Assembly (NCBI GenBank): GCA_017506865.1
Contig: JAFCMP010000046.1
Span: 1,302,001-1,366,000, forward strand
Direction of reading: 5' to 3'
DNA: 64,000 nucleotides
Source of the DNA: Tribonema minus
Lineage: Eukaryota > Sar > Xanthophyceae > Tribonematales > Tribonemataceae
The notes under the pieces are model-generated. The model was given only the letters and a program-made list of their open reading frames with translations. It was not told the DNA's origin and did not search any database. Each line of letters opens with the position of its first letter. The first letter of the stretch is position 1. Of this stretch, positions 10,806 to 22,448 are shown piece by piece. Made by a program: the position numbers and the translations under genes.

Positions 10806-13800
10806 ATGTGTGACCTTCCAGTCACTGCCACTAGCGAGGCTGCTGCCAGCCGCAAGGGGACACTAGCAGCACGGCGACGCTGTGGTGGCGGTCTATGGCT
10901 GTGGGGTCTTGTGCTGGCAACTGCGGGCTTTTGTTGCTTTTACAGCGAGGCGGGTGTGTGGCTGGGAGGTAGAACAGGCCCTCTTAGGGCAGCAGTCAGT
11001 GCTGGAAGCAACCGAGCAGGTGAGGGCCCCGATCGAGACGGCTGTAAAGGTCAGCTAGCGATGGTTGCTTTGGTGATGGAAAGATTTTGTGAGCAATTGA
11101 GGGCTTGATGCTACTGCGCCGCCTCCTTCAGAACGCACTCCGATGAACCATCCGTCACGTCCTGGGGCAGCAGTAGACATCCTGGAACGCGATGCCTATA
11201 TAATACTGGTCTATTATCATGTTGTGTATTGCTGGGTATTAAGTTGTTGCATCGATTTGAACCGTCTTCTCTCCACGGCCCAAATTTGGATGCACTGGTG
11301 GTCTGCACACTCACTTGGGTTGCTCATGGTGTAATACGATCAGCGCATTTCGTTAGGTGCTCAAACGCCTAACAACATCTCAGGCACGTTGTATTGCACA
11401 CCTGCAGTGCTGAAGTGCTGCACCACGACAACGCCCTCAGAATGCCAGTGCCACAACTAAGATGCCATCAGGCCAGTACATTGCTGCACCATGTAGGATA
11501 CTGAGGCATCCACTCAACTTCAGTCTTGAGCTTGAGTGGAAAATTGAATCACCGAGACCAGCTTCCCAGGCGCATTGCAGCCGTGTACGGGCACACAACC
11601 TGCAGTCATCAGTGCTCAATGTCTCAGACATGGGTGAACAGTACACCTTATTGCTCACTAGCGAGCCATGGCAGCCAGGGGCACAAGTGCACGCACGATA
11701 CCTGGCCTTCGCCAGTTGTGACAGCTTCAGGGTTCAGTGCAAATATTGCCAGCCTGTATCGCGGCTCAAGCAGGGGCGCTATCAGATCATCGCAAGAGCA
11801 ACGTGCCACTGTTTCAAAGGTGAATGTTGCGTTGTGTTGTTCCACTGACAATCAGCACCTATGAATTTCCAATCTCTTGCCCATCTCACAGGAGCCTTGG
11901 GGCACTCCCATGCCGAAGAAGATGAGGTTGTGATAACCACATACTTCAAGGGAGACGCACGGCATCATGGCCGGAGACTGGATTCGGAAAGCCGGGATGA
12001 ACCGGAGGGCGTGGCGGTGCTTGTGGAACTGTCGCGGCAGTGCACAGGTCTGGAGGGAACAATACAGAACATGCTGGGGAATATTCCTGCGACTTGGGCC
12101 CTGCAGGTACTGAACATACTTTACATTATAGCGATGTGGCCTGCGCTACGACTGGCTTCTTGCTGAGCCGAGTAGAAGCATGCTATCGGACTGTGTGCAT
12201 CATGTTAGGGGTATGTATGTACTTGCACCTGCACATGCGCCGCGTCAAGCGCGGGCTGCCGAGTTTCTACACCATTTAGCTCGATCAGATGCGGCCAACA
12301 ACCGACACAATACGATGTCTGCTCGATCGTAATTGCGCGCTGTGGCAACTGTCAAATTCAACTTTGACTTCAAAGCAGACACAGCATTTCTGAGGTTGAA
12401 TGAATGACTCATCTCGTAGCTACAACTTGAACACGTCTGCCTTCTCTCTTATCAATGCCGATGCATTGACACTTTAGGCTTTACCTTTGGGGCCTACTAG
12501 TCCACACCACAGTTGATGTCCAGGCGATGTTGGAAGCAGCGCACATCCGAGCAATCATCGTCATGATGCACGATGAATGCCACGCGAACCTTACCAATGG
12601 CATGCGTCAGGCATGTGCTACATAAATGCCATGAGCCGTGCATCAGAGTTGAGCTTCATTGAAATTGAGCGCTGCTCAAAAGCGAGATGCGCATACATTC
12701 AAGAGTGAGTGGATCATAAGAAAGAGCATGGTTAGAAAGGCACACAAGCACTTCACCGCGTCTTGGCTACATGTGAGTTATGGGTGCATTCCGCACAAAA
12801 CCGAGGGTTGATTTGCCTTCAATGCCACAAGTCAGAACACATCCCTGTACTGTGTAACGTCAAGTGCTCCTCGCATGTTCTTATCGGTGCTGACATGGCA
12901 TCATGGCTGCGTTGCGCTGCTGCCGTGAACGTGTCTGTTGTGCGTTGCACCAACGCCGTCAAGATTTTTTGACAGAAAAGTTGAATGACTCTGTTCCACT
13001 CTTTGCCTCCATGACTCGAAGAGCATCCTGAGATCAGTTGAGGACTTGATGTAGTACTTCAAGTGCTACCATGCTTCGTTTAGTTCTATCAGTGTCAGAT
13101 GCTCCACAAACCTCATCGCCTGTGCTGGCACGGTACTCATTGCTGTGCTGTTATTGTGCATATATGCAGGTGTTTCACGGACAGGACAACCATGACTTCA
13201 TTGCCGATCACAGAGCGTTCAAGGAGCTCAAGGCCTCTGGGCGCGTGCACATGAGCCGTGTTGACTGGGGTACGTATGTAGGCATGCTAGGGTAGGTACA
13301 ACTAGGTTAGGTACAACAAAGGTAGGTATCACTAGGGTAGGTATAGACTAACAAGACGGGGGTACTTATGCAGGCATGCTGGGGTAGGTACAACACGTAC
13401 ATTTGAAGCATACTTCAAAAACGTTTACGAAGTGCCTGGAGGTGCTTCACTTGTACATGTTTCAATGAATTACCTCAACAAATACAACTTCAACTATTTG
13501 CCTGTTGCGGTTGTGTTGTTCTGAACTGCAGAGTTCGACTTCAAAGGCAGAAATGAACGCAAGTGCGTCTGTGCTTTCAAACTGCTTTGCAGCGCCCAGC
13601 ACCTTGCCGGAAGGCCTCATGTGTTATCACATGGCAGACTGTTGCATGGGCAACACCTTATTCGCCTCATCAATGTGTTGAAGTTCTGAGCGGTGCTGCA
13701 CAGTGGCACAGCGACGGCATCACAACTCACGCCTGCATGCGCCCTCCCGAGTGCTGGGACCCCCCTCTCCAAAGATACATAGGGGTTTTGAGCAGCGTTG

Positions 13801-16800
13801 ACAGTACTCATCGTACACTGCGCAGGCATCGACCCGGTGAACTCGCTGGGCCTACGCGACCACTGTACCTCTGAAATACTGTGAACTTAAACTTCATTGC
13901 AATGCTGAGCTTACAGTGCTCATCCCTCGTGCGCTGTGCAGGCATCGACCCAGATGGCAACTCGCTGGGCCCACGCGACGGCCGCGACCTGTACAACCGC
14001 CTGCTCACCAGCGAGAAGTTCTGGTCAAGGGTGAGATACCAAACTTCAATACTGTGGCCTCCGCGCGCTGAGCACTGACGAGTTGATGAATTTGTACTGT
14101 AGTGTATGTGAAACTGTTCTCATTCGGAGAGTATCATCTGCCGCTGCCGCGATGGTCACCAGCAACTGTAAGCGGACCTTGTGGGGGGCGCAGTACAAGG
14201 TGACTTCCGCCGTCGTTCTCAGCCCCACACGATTTCAAGCACGACTACTTGATTACTTTTCGTTTAGCCCTGAGCACCATCGAGGCCTCTGGCGACACAC
14301 CCTCAAATCCAGATGCCATCTTGATGACCACGGTTGCTCAGTATGCTGCTGTTGAGGGCTCGTGGATATTAGAGGCTCATGGTCTGGAGTACGTGCTACT
14401 TGAAGAAGTATTCAGTAGTTCATGTACACTTGCTTGCATACATACCCCATGTGCAACTCTAAGTTTGAAGTAACGACGACGCTCGGCAGTGCCCTGCGAG
14501 CGGGACACATTGCTGCAGTACAGTGGCCGGTTGTGATGCAGTTGTGTTCATGTGCTATGCATAGGTCAAGCGGGCGAGAGCGCTGCCAGCTGCCAGGCAG
14601 AGCAGAATCCCAGGGCGCAAATGAACTTCAATGTTGAAGATGGTGCTTAAGTCGTGCCCCTGATGGCCAATTCATACATAATCATCTCATGCTGATTCTC
14701 ACATGCACGTGCTTGCTGCAGGCGTCATAACCGGCCAACGTATCAGCCATTGTACTCATGCGAATCTGTGACCTCTGCCGTGGACAGGTGATGTCGGAGA
14801 AAGTGCTGCTGTTTCAGACAGACACGCGCCTCTGCTCCAACTCAAAGCGCTCCATTCGCGACTTTGAGAAGTATGACTACGTCGGGGCACCCTGGCGACC
14901 CGAACATGCCCTGGGCATGAGGTGAGTCACGAGTCATGAGTGTGAGTATGAGTCATTCTCTACCAGTAGTGAGTAGTCCACATCACAGGCGCAGATTGCT
15001 GATACACCACTTCAAAGCATCAAGTGCATGCTTTGCTTTGCGGAGGCTTGAGTTGCTTGTGCTGACAGACTGCCAGGTCACCATACTGTGTGTATGTGGC
15101 AATGTACCCGTTGGTGTCCATGCTGACAAGGGCCTCACATCTTTCCACATCTCTTATGTGAGCCATACATGCATCAATACATGTATAGTACATGTGCGTA
15201 TAGTGACAGCTCTTGGATATGTGCTGCATCTAAGAGCTCTATGTGCTGAAGCTCAGACGTGGTACATGAACAGGTGAAGTAGGCAGCTCATTTGAGTCAT
15301 CTCGACGAGAAGGCATATGCCTGGGCTCAAAGTGCAGACAGTCCATGCTGCATGCGCCCTGCTTTCCAGCTGTGCTGGGCAGTAGATGCCTGGGCACGTG
15401 AAGTATGCGAAACAGGCTCAATACGGATTGTCACACGGTATCGGGCATCAAGTAGGTCAAGTAGGTCGATTCTGTCTTGCCATCCGTGGGGAAATTAGAC
15501 AGCACACACAAAGGCAATACTGTCTACAGAGCAGCAGCCATATGCCACTGCATGCACTTGTGCTTCATGACACATGCCAAGCACGTTCTCTCCCAAGCAG
15601 TTGACCAATCATCTCGGTTTGCTATGATTATTGCAGCTGCAACTGAAGAGATCACAATGCGCTCGCCTGCATTCTCCACCTGCAACTCGCACTGTGACAC
15701 TGAGCTCCCCCCTGTATCTCCTGTCTGCACTTGCGCTGTGCAACCTCCCTCAGGGGCAGGCCTCAACTGAGGGTGGGCAATGGGGGTCTGTCCTATCGCA
15801 AACGCGCTGCCATGATTGAAGTCGTGCGCAACCGAGACGCGGTGAGCCCCTCAGAACATTCTAGAAATGTCTCACTGGCGTTGAGAAAGTACCCAGCTGC
15901 TGTCGGCACCGCACTTGATTGGTGTATGGGCTTGGCTGTACAAATTCAGTCAACATCTCGCAAGCAACGCCAGGATTTACTGAGGGATTGTCAAAAGTCA
16001 AAAGTCAACTCAGAACGGTGTACGCATCCTGGTGATGGTGAATGCATGACATGACTTTATCCCACATTTGTCACATTTGCTTCACCCCTGGGACATCCAG
16101 ATGATCTTGAATACTGTCTGGATTAGTGTGGAGGTTGAACATTCAGCACAGCCTTCCATACACAACTACATTAAAGCAGCGCACCCCTTGTAGAGTCACA
16201 GTAGCATTCAAGACCGCAAAGCTGGTAGGCTAGATCTCTGTCAGTGTATCATACTGCGCCCGCGCTGACATGAGAGTGCGCAATGGGATGCACGGGGTTA
16301 CACGAAAGGCAGCTAATGACGTTGCTTGTGGTTTTTTGCTGCTGTGACTAGACTTGCATGGATTGCGGCAAAACGGCGCGCCGAATTGCGCTGCAACTGT
16401 ACTCACAAATGCAACGGCAGTCAGCACTTTGTTGCATGACCGAAGCGCATGGGCCTAACCTGAGGGTGCGCAGCATAATACTTGTAAACACAGGCAACTC
16501 ATGCTCACGCGTCTGCTTTGTTGCCGTGGTCAGATTCGCATGGCATTGCGGCAAAACGGCACGCCGCCCTGGCAGGCTGCAGCGGAGGACATCTTCTTCA
16601 TATACGGCCTCTGGTGGCTCAACCAGAATCAAAAGCAGAGGTACGCAAGCAGCGGTCGGTCGCGCTAGTGTGTAATGGAGCTTGAAACATGCTTGTGACA
16701 GGCAAGCAGTCAGCTCTTATCACCGAAGGCCTCTTGCTTGGTAGCAGGTTGTTGTGTCAAGGAGTGGTGACTCATTGCTGAAGGCGTTGAGAGTAGGCTG

Positions 16801-17904
16801 AAAGCTACAATCACTTCCACAGGGACTGTTGCTGTTTGAACCAATGTACAAGGCTGCTGGTGCCGATTGAGCACTGTCATAACAGCACTGTGAATGCGCG
16901 TCGGTGGCGAGCATCCCCGTGCCTCGTGCATGCAAGTAGGGTTATCCTGCGAGTATGGTAGCGGAGCTTGCTATAATGAGAAGGCTAAACCAACATATGG
17001 CGCTAGGATATGTAGGTAGGTGACCTGAATGATTGTCATCATAGCTCAGCCAATACGATTCCTGATGCGGGTGACATTATGTCAACCGCGCATTAATTGG
17101 ATGTGTTGCCGCGTATATGTATACTGCGCCTCTGCACTGGAGGAGTGTGCAGGTGCGATTAGAAAGCCAAGAACAGCCCTCACACACACACAAGAGCGTC
17201 AGTGGTGCGCGCTTTGTCTTAGGGTTAGGGTTAACCCTAACCCTAACCCCTAACCCTTTGCAGACCATGCTGTGCATTTTGCTGCCAGTGCTTCATAGAT
17301 TTTCATAGATCAAACCTTCATTACTTTATCTGCGCCTGACGCTGCAGCTACAATGTCCCTGACATTGACGTGGCATCTACCTTTGCTATGGAGTGGGGGC
17401 ACCCTGAGTTCACTAACCTCAGTGGCGGCGACATACTTGGTGTGCATCAGCTGCCGGGAGGAGCATCGGTAAGTCACCGTTTGCAGCAGTCAACCTTAAG
17501 CTCAGTAAGAGAGCTACAGTGCTTGCTATTTGCACCCTTGTACGAGAAGGGTGGATGTGCAGGAGTACACTTGAAGGACAACGAACATGTACTTTAATGA
17601 GGGATAGCAGTGAATGGCACGCTTACTGCACACGGCTTTGTTGGTTACATGCTGCTGCACATGTTATGATTGCTTTGATGCCAATCATGCGCATCCAATC
17701 ATGCTTGCATAGAAAATCAACGATGCACTCATGCCTTTCAACCAATGCCCCCCCTGCATGCTGTCTCACGATGTTGTCGCCTTGTCATGTGCTGTTCCGC
17801 AGAACCTTCTGGAGTCCGGTCTTCAAGAAGCGCTCTCCAGGAACTGTCCTGACGCGCTCCCCATAGCCAGGCGCTGCGTCTGCGACGCATGCCCCCTTTT
17901 CTAG
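10806..17904 (+). CDS. DUF5672-family glycosyltransferase-like type II membrane protein (complete, 9 exons)
   Basis: Exons at 10806-11019, 11892-12106, 13170-13269, 13942-14030, 14788-14921, 15772-15841, 16534-16640, 17348-17468 and 17803-17904 join with matching phases into 383 codons plus TAG; all introns are GT-AG. Exon 1 encodes a short basic cytosolic tail and a signal anchor (LWLWGLVLATAGFCCFYS), so the protein probably sits in the Golgi or ER membrane with a lumenal catalytic part. The lumenal part follows the DUF5672 order: VAVLVELSRQ, WALQ-VFHGQDN, LLFQTDTRLCS, YDYVGAPWRPE, VGNGGLSYRKR, AAEDIFFIYGLWW and VASTFAMEWG...ILGVHQL. QTDT and AEDIFF are the likely nucleotide-sugar or metal sites. 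Substrate is unknown. It ends with a Cys-rich tail (RRCVCDACPLF). Introns 3 and 6 carry duplicated exon edges. Confidence 0.87.
13263..13400. repeat. Duplicated donor region of exon 3 (DUF5672 gene)
   Basis: The end of exon 3, its donor and the first intron bases (13263-13310, GACTGGGGTACGTATG then GGCATGCTAGGGTAGGTACAAC) recur at 13352-13400 (GACGGGGGTACTTATG then GGCATGCTGGGGTAGGTACAAC). Between them are further GGTAGGTA units, so several donor-like GTAGGT words lie in a row. Confidence 0.8.
13800..13966. repeat. Partial upstream copy of exon 4 and its acceptor (DUF5672 gene)
   Basis: 13800-13853 repeats the acceptor and first codons of exon 4 (true copy 13912-13966). Both read ACAGT.CTCATC...GCGCAGGCATCGACCC or its GTGCAG variant, then AACTCGCTGGGCC.ACGCGAC. 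The upstream copy loses similarity after about 50 bp and has no matching donor, so it looks like a remnant rather than an alternative exon. Confidence 0.8.
16268..16566. repeat. Partial upstream copy of exon 7 and its acceptor (DUF5672 gene)
   Basis: 16268-16385 and 16458-16566 share GAG.GTGCGCA, CTGCT.TG..GCTGTGACTAG or its CCGTGGTCAG counterpart, then GCATGG.TTGCGGCAAAACGG and GCCG. The downstream copy contains the exon 7 acceptor used in the gene model (exon start 16534). Confidence 0.8.
17220..17259. repeat. Head-to-head interstitial telomere-type repeat
   Basis: Two or three AGGGTT units are followed directly by about four AACCCT units, giving an inverted telomeric junction in intron 7 of the DUF5672 gene. 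The unit matches the TTAGGG-type telomere. Whether it marks a fusion, a repair patch or an inserted telomeric fragment cannot be told from the sequence. Confidence 0.85.
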
Positions 17905-19656
17905 ACCAAGTATCCCCCATCCCCCCCCCCCCTGCTCGTTAGCACTGGCATAGTCTCGCTTCGTACGATGCAGCTGAAGTTCAGACAGCATGCAAGTCGG
18001 ATTGCTTCATGCATGTGAGCTGTGACTGGTGGCGGGGATCAGGTGCTGTTGAAGTTGAGGTTGACCACTGTTGCTGAGCGCGGTGACGTGCGCGCCTCTT
18101 GCGGGCGCGCCGGCTGCGTAACGTAGGTATCTGTGAGGGCGTACGTGTGGTGCCCCCTCCTCAATCTCAGTCCACTTGCGCTCTTGTGCATGGGAGCAGC
18201 TGCACTCTGAACTGCTTGAGGACTACGGGAGCTTGTGCCCCCCCCCCCCCCCCCCCCCCCCCATTTCCACCCATCAAATACTTCCCCCTCGAGACCCTAT
18301 TGATCAGTTGGCATCCCCTTCGCTGTAGATATGAGGTCGCAACCCCATCATACCCGACTAAGTCAGGCCACTGACGGCGTTGTGCTCTGTGCTCAGTGCA
18401 TGTAGGCGCCGGTACTTCAAGTAGCGCCTGTGTCTATCCGCCCTGAGAGACACCGCTGTTTGCGCCCGCTTCAACCCGGCTGCAAACCCTCAAAAGCAAG
18501 CGCAACCGCCGGGCTACTTCACTTCACGCAACGCCGCAAATGACCAGTGGCTGCAGACGCGCAGTTCGCACTGAGCAGCAGCTGAGCAGTGCTGTTTGAA
18601 GCAGCAGCGCTCAGGTCGTGCATGTCTGCGCTGCGCACAGGCGTGAGCGCTCTAGCGGTGCAATGCTGGCCACCCCTGCCCCATCCCTCTGTTGACTGTA
18701 TGTTACCTGTTACCATGTCCCGCGCAGTGAAATCACATTGCACTTCTGATGTACTGTTTGGCACAAGTGCGTCTCTTGCTTGAAGCCCATGTGCTTGTGC
18801 TTCTAGGCTTGCTTGTGCATGCGTGTTTTTATGTATCCGCACAAAGGCTGTGCGTCTGCACCACAAGGGCAGCTTGCAGGTGGCAAATACTCTTTGCACG
18901 AGAGCACCGTTGCAGGCATTTTTATCGCGTGTATTGATTACAAGCACTTCATGTCAATTGTGTTGCTACAATAGGCATCTTGCGTTGTCGTTGATCGCAG
19001 CACTGCACACCGGTTGTTTCAGCCTGCTCAACTAGACACATGTACCCCCTGAATGTTGAGGCATCTTCCAAGCGGATTCACACAAGTTAGTCATCATGTC
19101 TGAACGTGACCTTGAGAAGACAGTAATGTACGTGCTTATTGACGCCAGATAAGACATTCCGGTGGCAAGGCCTTGGATGTACTTCATGTTCAAGTCATAT
19201 CATCTCGGCTTGCTAAGTGTATGACAACTGCACCCATATGTACGGTACCATCTGCGGTGCCTGCGCATGTCAACACCTTCAATCTGCATCTGATGAACCC
19301 AAGAGGTTCAAGATCCCGAAGTCTCGGGGCTCATCTCATGCCAAATGCAAGTCCACATTGCCACTCATGCTCTGGTGTCATTTATCCGGGGTGTGTGCAG
19401 ATCACTTGGCGATCTCATCATGCAGGGGTATAGGGGGCACCGGTATGATTGCGCCAACTCGCGCAAGGTTTTGGGGCCAGGAGAATGTTGTGCACCACTG
19501 GCGCTTTGCAAGGTCTGGTGCTGCCAATGTGATCACAGCATCATGTTAATTACGCTAGATACGGAGGCGTTTGCTGCCACTGCATCACGCGCCTTGTGGG
19601 CACATGGCATGTGTGATATTTGTGATATTTACATGCAGCCATAAGCACACACTGGC
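17905..19656. other. Intergenic stretch with a 25-bp C homopolymer
   Basis: No exon could be supported between the DUF5672 gene and the convergent gene at 19657. The notable element is an uninterrupted C run of about 25 bases at 18238-18262; shorter C runs occur at 17920-17930. Such tracts are error-prone in sequencing, so exact length is uncertain. Confidence 0.45.
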
Positions 19657-20880
19657 TTAGACAGAAACTGCCACACCGCTTGTTGAAGTTGGTGGCGCTC
19701 CCGCCAGCAGAACCTCAACTTGTGCCTCAGCCTTAACTTCAGCCTGTTCCTCCGGCCCTGTAACTGTACCCGCCACATACACCTCCGCATGCGCGGGTTG
19801 AAGTTCTGCTGGCGGTTTCGGGCGAATGAGCTGGGGTTTCCGCGCTGCCCCAGCCCCCATCATAGTCATCAACCCACTGGTGAGCTGCATGACACCGAAG
19901 TTGGCAGCGGCGGCGGCGGCGCTAGCCAGCGCCGAATCCGCCCTGCACGGCGCCGGCGGCAGCGGCGGCGGCCGCAGCAGCTGCGGCGCAATGTACACGG
20001 TATTCTCGCCGTTTCGACGCTGTCTCGGCCTGTAATCCTGTATTATCTGCACGATGCACTCGATGCCCGAGAGGCTCAACGGGACAGGTGCAGCAGCCGC
20101 TGAATAGCAGCCGCTGCCGCCGCCGCCGACGCTGCTGCCACAGGCGCCGTAGCCGTCGGCGGCAGCGGCAGCGGCGCTCCCCGGCCGCCGCGCCACGCAC
20201 TTGAAGCCGCTGTCCCGGATGTGCGCCATGCGCGCCTCACCGATGTCATCGGGGTCATCGTCCACCAGCAGCACCAGCACGGTAGAGGCCGGCAGGCCAC
20301 AGCGCAGCAGGTACCACGCCAGATCCGTGCCGTCGCTCTTGCTCACGGCGTCAGGCTCCGCAGCAGCGGAGCCGCCGCCACCGCCGCCGCTGCTGCCGTC
20401 CGCGCCGCCGCCGCCTGAGCACTGCTGCTGCGCATGCGCGTCGAAGAGCCCCAGAAGCCGCGTCCTCTCGCTGATGAAGACAAAGTCGTACGCCGCGCCG
20501 CCGCCGCTGCCGCCGCCGCACACCGCTTCCTGAGCGCTGAGGAGGTCGGCGGCGGCGTCCACCACGCACGCGCACGCCGCGCGCGCCGCCGCCGCCTCCA
20601 GCGCCGCCGCCAGCCGCCGCGCCGCGCCGCCGCCGCAGAGCGCGCCGTCGACGTAGCAGACGCGCACGCTGTGGCGGCGGTCGGGGTAGCGGCTGGCGGC
20701 TGTGGCGGCGTCGCAGGGGGGGTGGGTTGAGGCGTGCTGCCTGGTGGTGTGGGCGTCGGATGATTTTCTGTCGCGTGCGGCGGTGCGTGGGGCTGCGGCG
20801 GCTGTGGCGGGGGCGCTGGTGGCTTTGTCGCCGCTACTGGCTTTTCTTCGTCTGAGGGGGGGCAGAGGGAGGGTGTCCAT
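19657..20880 (-). CDS. GC-rich protein with a degenerate response-regulator receiver-like domain
   Basis: Single open frame; I chose the start MDTLPLPPLRRR at 20880, because the upstream frame (to 21000) lacks coding character. About 407 residues. Residues roughly 70-290 follow a receiver pattern: strand VRVCYVDG, strand YDFVFIS, helix GTDLAWYLLRCG, strand STVLVLLVDDD, then GFKCVARRP and GIECIVQII. In an active receiver the third strand ends in the phosphoacceptor Asp and the fifth has Lys; here they appear to be Ser (VFIS) and Arg, so a phosphotransfer role is doubtful. Long Gly, Ala and Ser runs (CGG-type repeats) interrupt the domain. The C-terminus is Pro/Ala-rich. The fold assignment rests on pattern alone, so it is tentative. 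Confidence 0.45.
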   Translation of the reverse strand: MDTLPLPPLRRRKASSGDKATSAPATAAAAPRTAARDRKSSDAHTTRQHASTHPPCDAATAASRYPDRRHSVRVCYVDGALCGGGAARRLAAALEAAAARAACACVVDAAADLLSAQEAVCGGGSGGGAAYDFVFISERTRLLGLFDAHAQQQCSGGGGADGSSGGGGGGSAAAEPDAVSKSDGTDLAWYLLRCGLPASTVLVLLVDDDPDDIGEARMAHIRDSGFKCVARRPGSAAAAAADGYGACGSSVGGGGSGCYSAAAAPVPLSLSGIECIVQIIQDYRPRQRRNGENTVYIAPQLLRPPPLPPAPCRADSALASAAAAAANFGVMQLTSGLMTMMGAGAARKPQLIRPKPPAELQPAHAEVYVAGTVTGPEEQAEVKAEAQVEVLLAGAPPTSTSGVAVSV

Positions 20881-21750
20881 GGGTGTGGAAGGATGTGTCA
20901 AAATAGCCAAGGTGTGGGGATAAGAGATATAACGCAATACGTGACAGCCTCGTACCCGCCTCCCCATGCCAGCATCACAAATGTGCCCAGACTGCTGCAC
21001 ACACTGCTAAGTATCTGCCTGAGATTGCGGCTTTCGATACAGACTCACGGTACGATTGACATGGCTGACTATGCTGCACGAGTGAATGCATACGCGGCAG
21101 CAACTGCCAGTAATGCTGCAAGCAACAAAGTTTGAAAAAGGGATCTGTGCTGTGCCTTGCTGCCAACAGATCGCAACACGACGCCAACAGCAAGTCCTCA
21201 AGATCAGAGCAACACACGCATCAATGCACACACTTTCAGTAGCAGCAGCAGGAGCAGCACGTTGCGAAGTTGCTGCATTGAGCCCGCCTTACCTCTTGGC
21301 AGGCGGAGCCTCAGCTTTCGCTGGAGCGTGATCACAGAAGCGCTGCAGTTCCATCAATCAAGCCTCAACCGAGTGCTGACTGACAGTGCCAGTTCCACAA
21401 GACAGTAGCGTGGTGAGCTGTCGGAGGATACGAGCTTACGCGCTCGCCAGGTGTCTCCGATGCCGATGTTCCTGTACAGGCTGGCTGCGTGCAGCGCCGA
21501 CACAGCAAGCCTCGTTTGCGTGCGCAGGCGATGCGGCTTGCGGCCCGTTACGCGTGGTTTGTTGCTGCTGAGCGGCAACATAATAGCGCTTGCCGCAAGC
21601 CAGGTGGCGAACGCGCAGCAGTTCACGCATGAGTTTACGCGCAAGCGCTATGTTGCTGCTCGACTTGGGCAGGACCCTGCCCGGGAAAGAAGAACAGATC
21701 TCTTGTTGTTGAAGTTAGGATCGTGAGAGGCAGACATTGTCGAATAATTC
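20881..21750. other. Intergenic stretch with a long hairpin
   Basis: No supported gene. An inverted repeat lies at 21571-21592 and 21642-21660 (GCGGCAACATAATAGCGCTTGC against GCAAGCGCTATGTTGCTGC), with about 50 bp between the arms; it could form a hairpin or be the remnant of a small inverted-repeat element. It sits immediately before the hAT element. Confidence 0.5.
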
Positions 21751-22027
21751 GGGACACCGAGTGCAGCACTCGAGTATGACCGAGTATTACTCGGCACTCG
21801 GTGCCGCACAGGCACCGATTATACTCGGTCAATATTCACTCGGTCTGCAGAAGCAGCTGTGGATAATCACTCGGTCTGACGGCTACAACCGAGTATGCGA
21901 CCGAGTACAGTGGCGCGGTTGGAGCAGCACACTTGGCTCGCTTGCCCGGACCGTTTCGCGACCATTCTCGGTTCTCCGACGCGGGCTTTTCAAACTTTTT
22001 GAACCAGAGACTCCTGCTCCTGCTGCC

Positions 22028-22441
22028 ATGGAGGCGGCAGCTGCTGCGGTCGATTCTGCTGCTGATGCTGCTGCAGATTTAATTGTCATCGACGAGGCAG
22101 AAGCTTCGCTGCCTGCAGTAGCAGCAGCAGCAGCTGGCCCTGAAGCTGCGCTGCCTGCAGCAGCAGCTGGCTCTGACCCACCAATTCTTTGGGAGGACGA
22201 TGATCGCCTGGCCCCGTACACTGTCGTCGAGCACGAGGGTGCCATCTACAAGTATTATGTCATCGTGGAGCACCCCACGGACAATACGAAGCTGCTGGCA
22301 TTTTGCAAGCTGCTGCCTATCAAGCTTGACAGCAGGAAGCGCGACATTGTCCACCACCGGAAGTTTGACAAGGCAAGCAACAGCAATCTGTGGGGACACC
22401 TGCAGGCGACGTTTCCTGACCTATGCGCACGCCTGCGATGA
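22028..22441 (+). pseudogene. hAT transposase, N-terminal fragment
   Basis: About 137 residues from the ATG at 22028 (MEAAAAAVDSAADAAAD). An Ala-rich start leads to ILWEDDDRLAPYTVVEHEG and ends VHHRKFDKASNSNLWGHL QATFPDLCARLR before a stop. The HHRKFDKASNSNLWGHL segment resembles the part following a BED-type zinc finger, but the Cys pair of a BED finger is not seen. It is not in frame with the C-terminal fragment. Confidence 0.55.
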
Positions 22442-22448
22442 GACTGTG

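Noticed and set aside
20201-20730. Several Pro-, Arg- and Ala-rich plus-strand frames
   Set aside because: They are shadows of the CGG-rich minus-strand gene; trinucleotide repeats keep all frames open.
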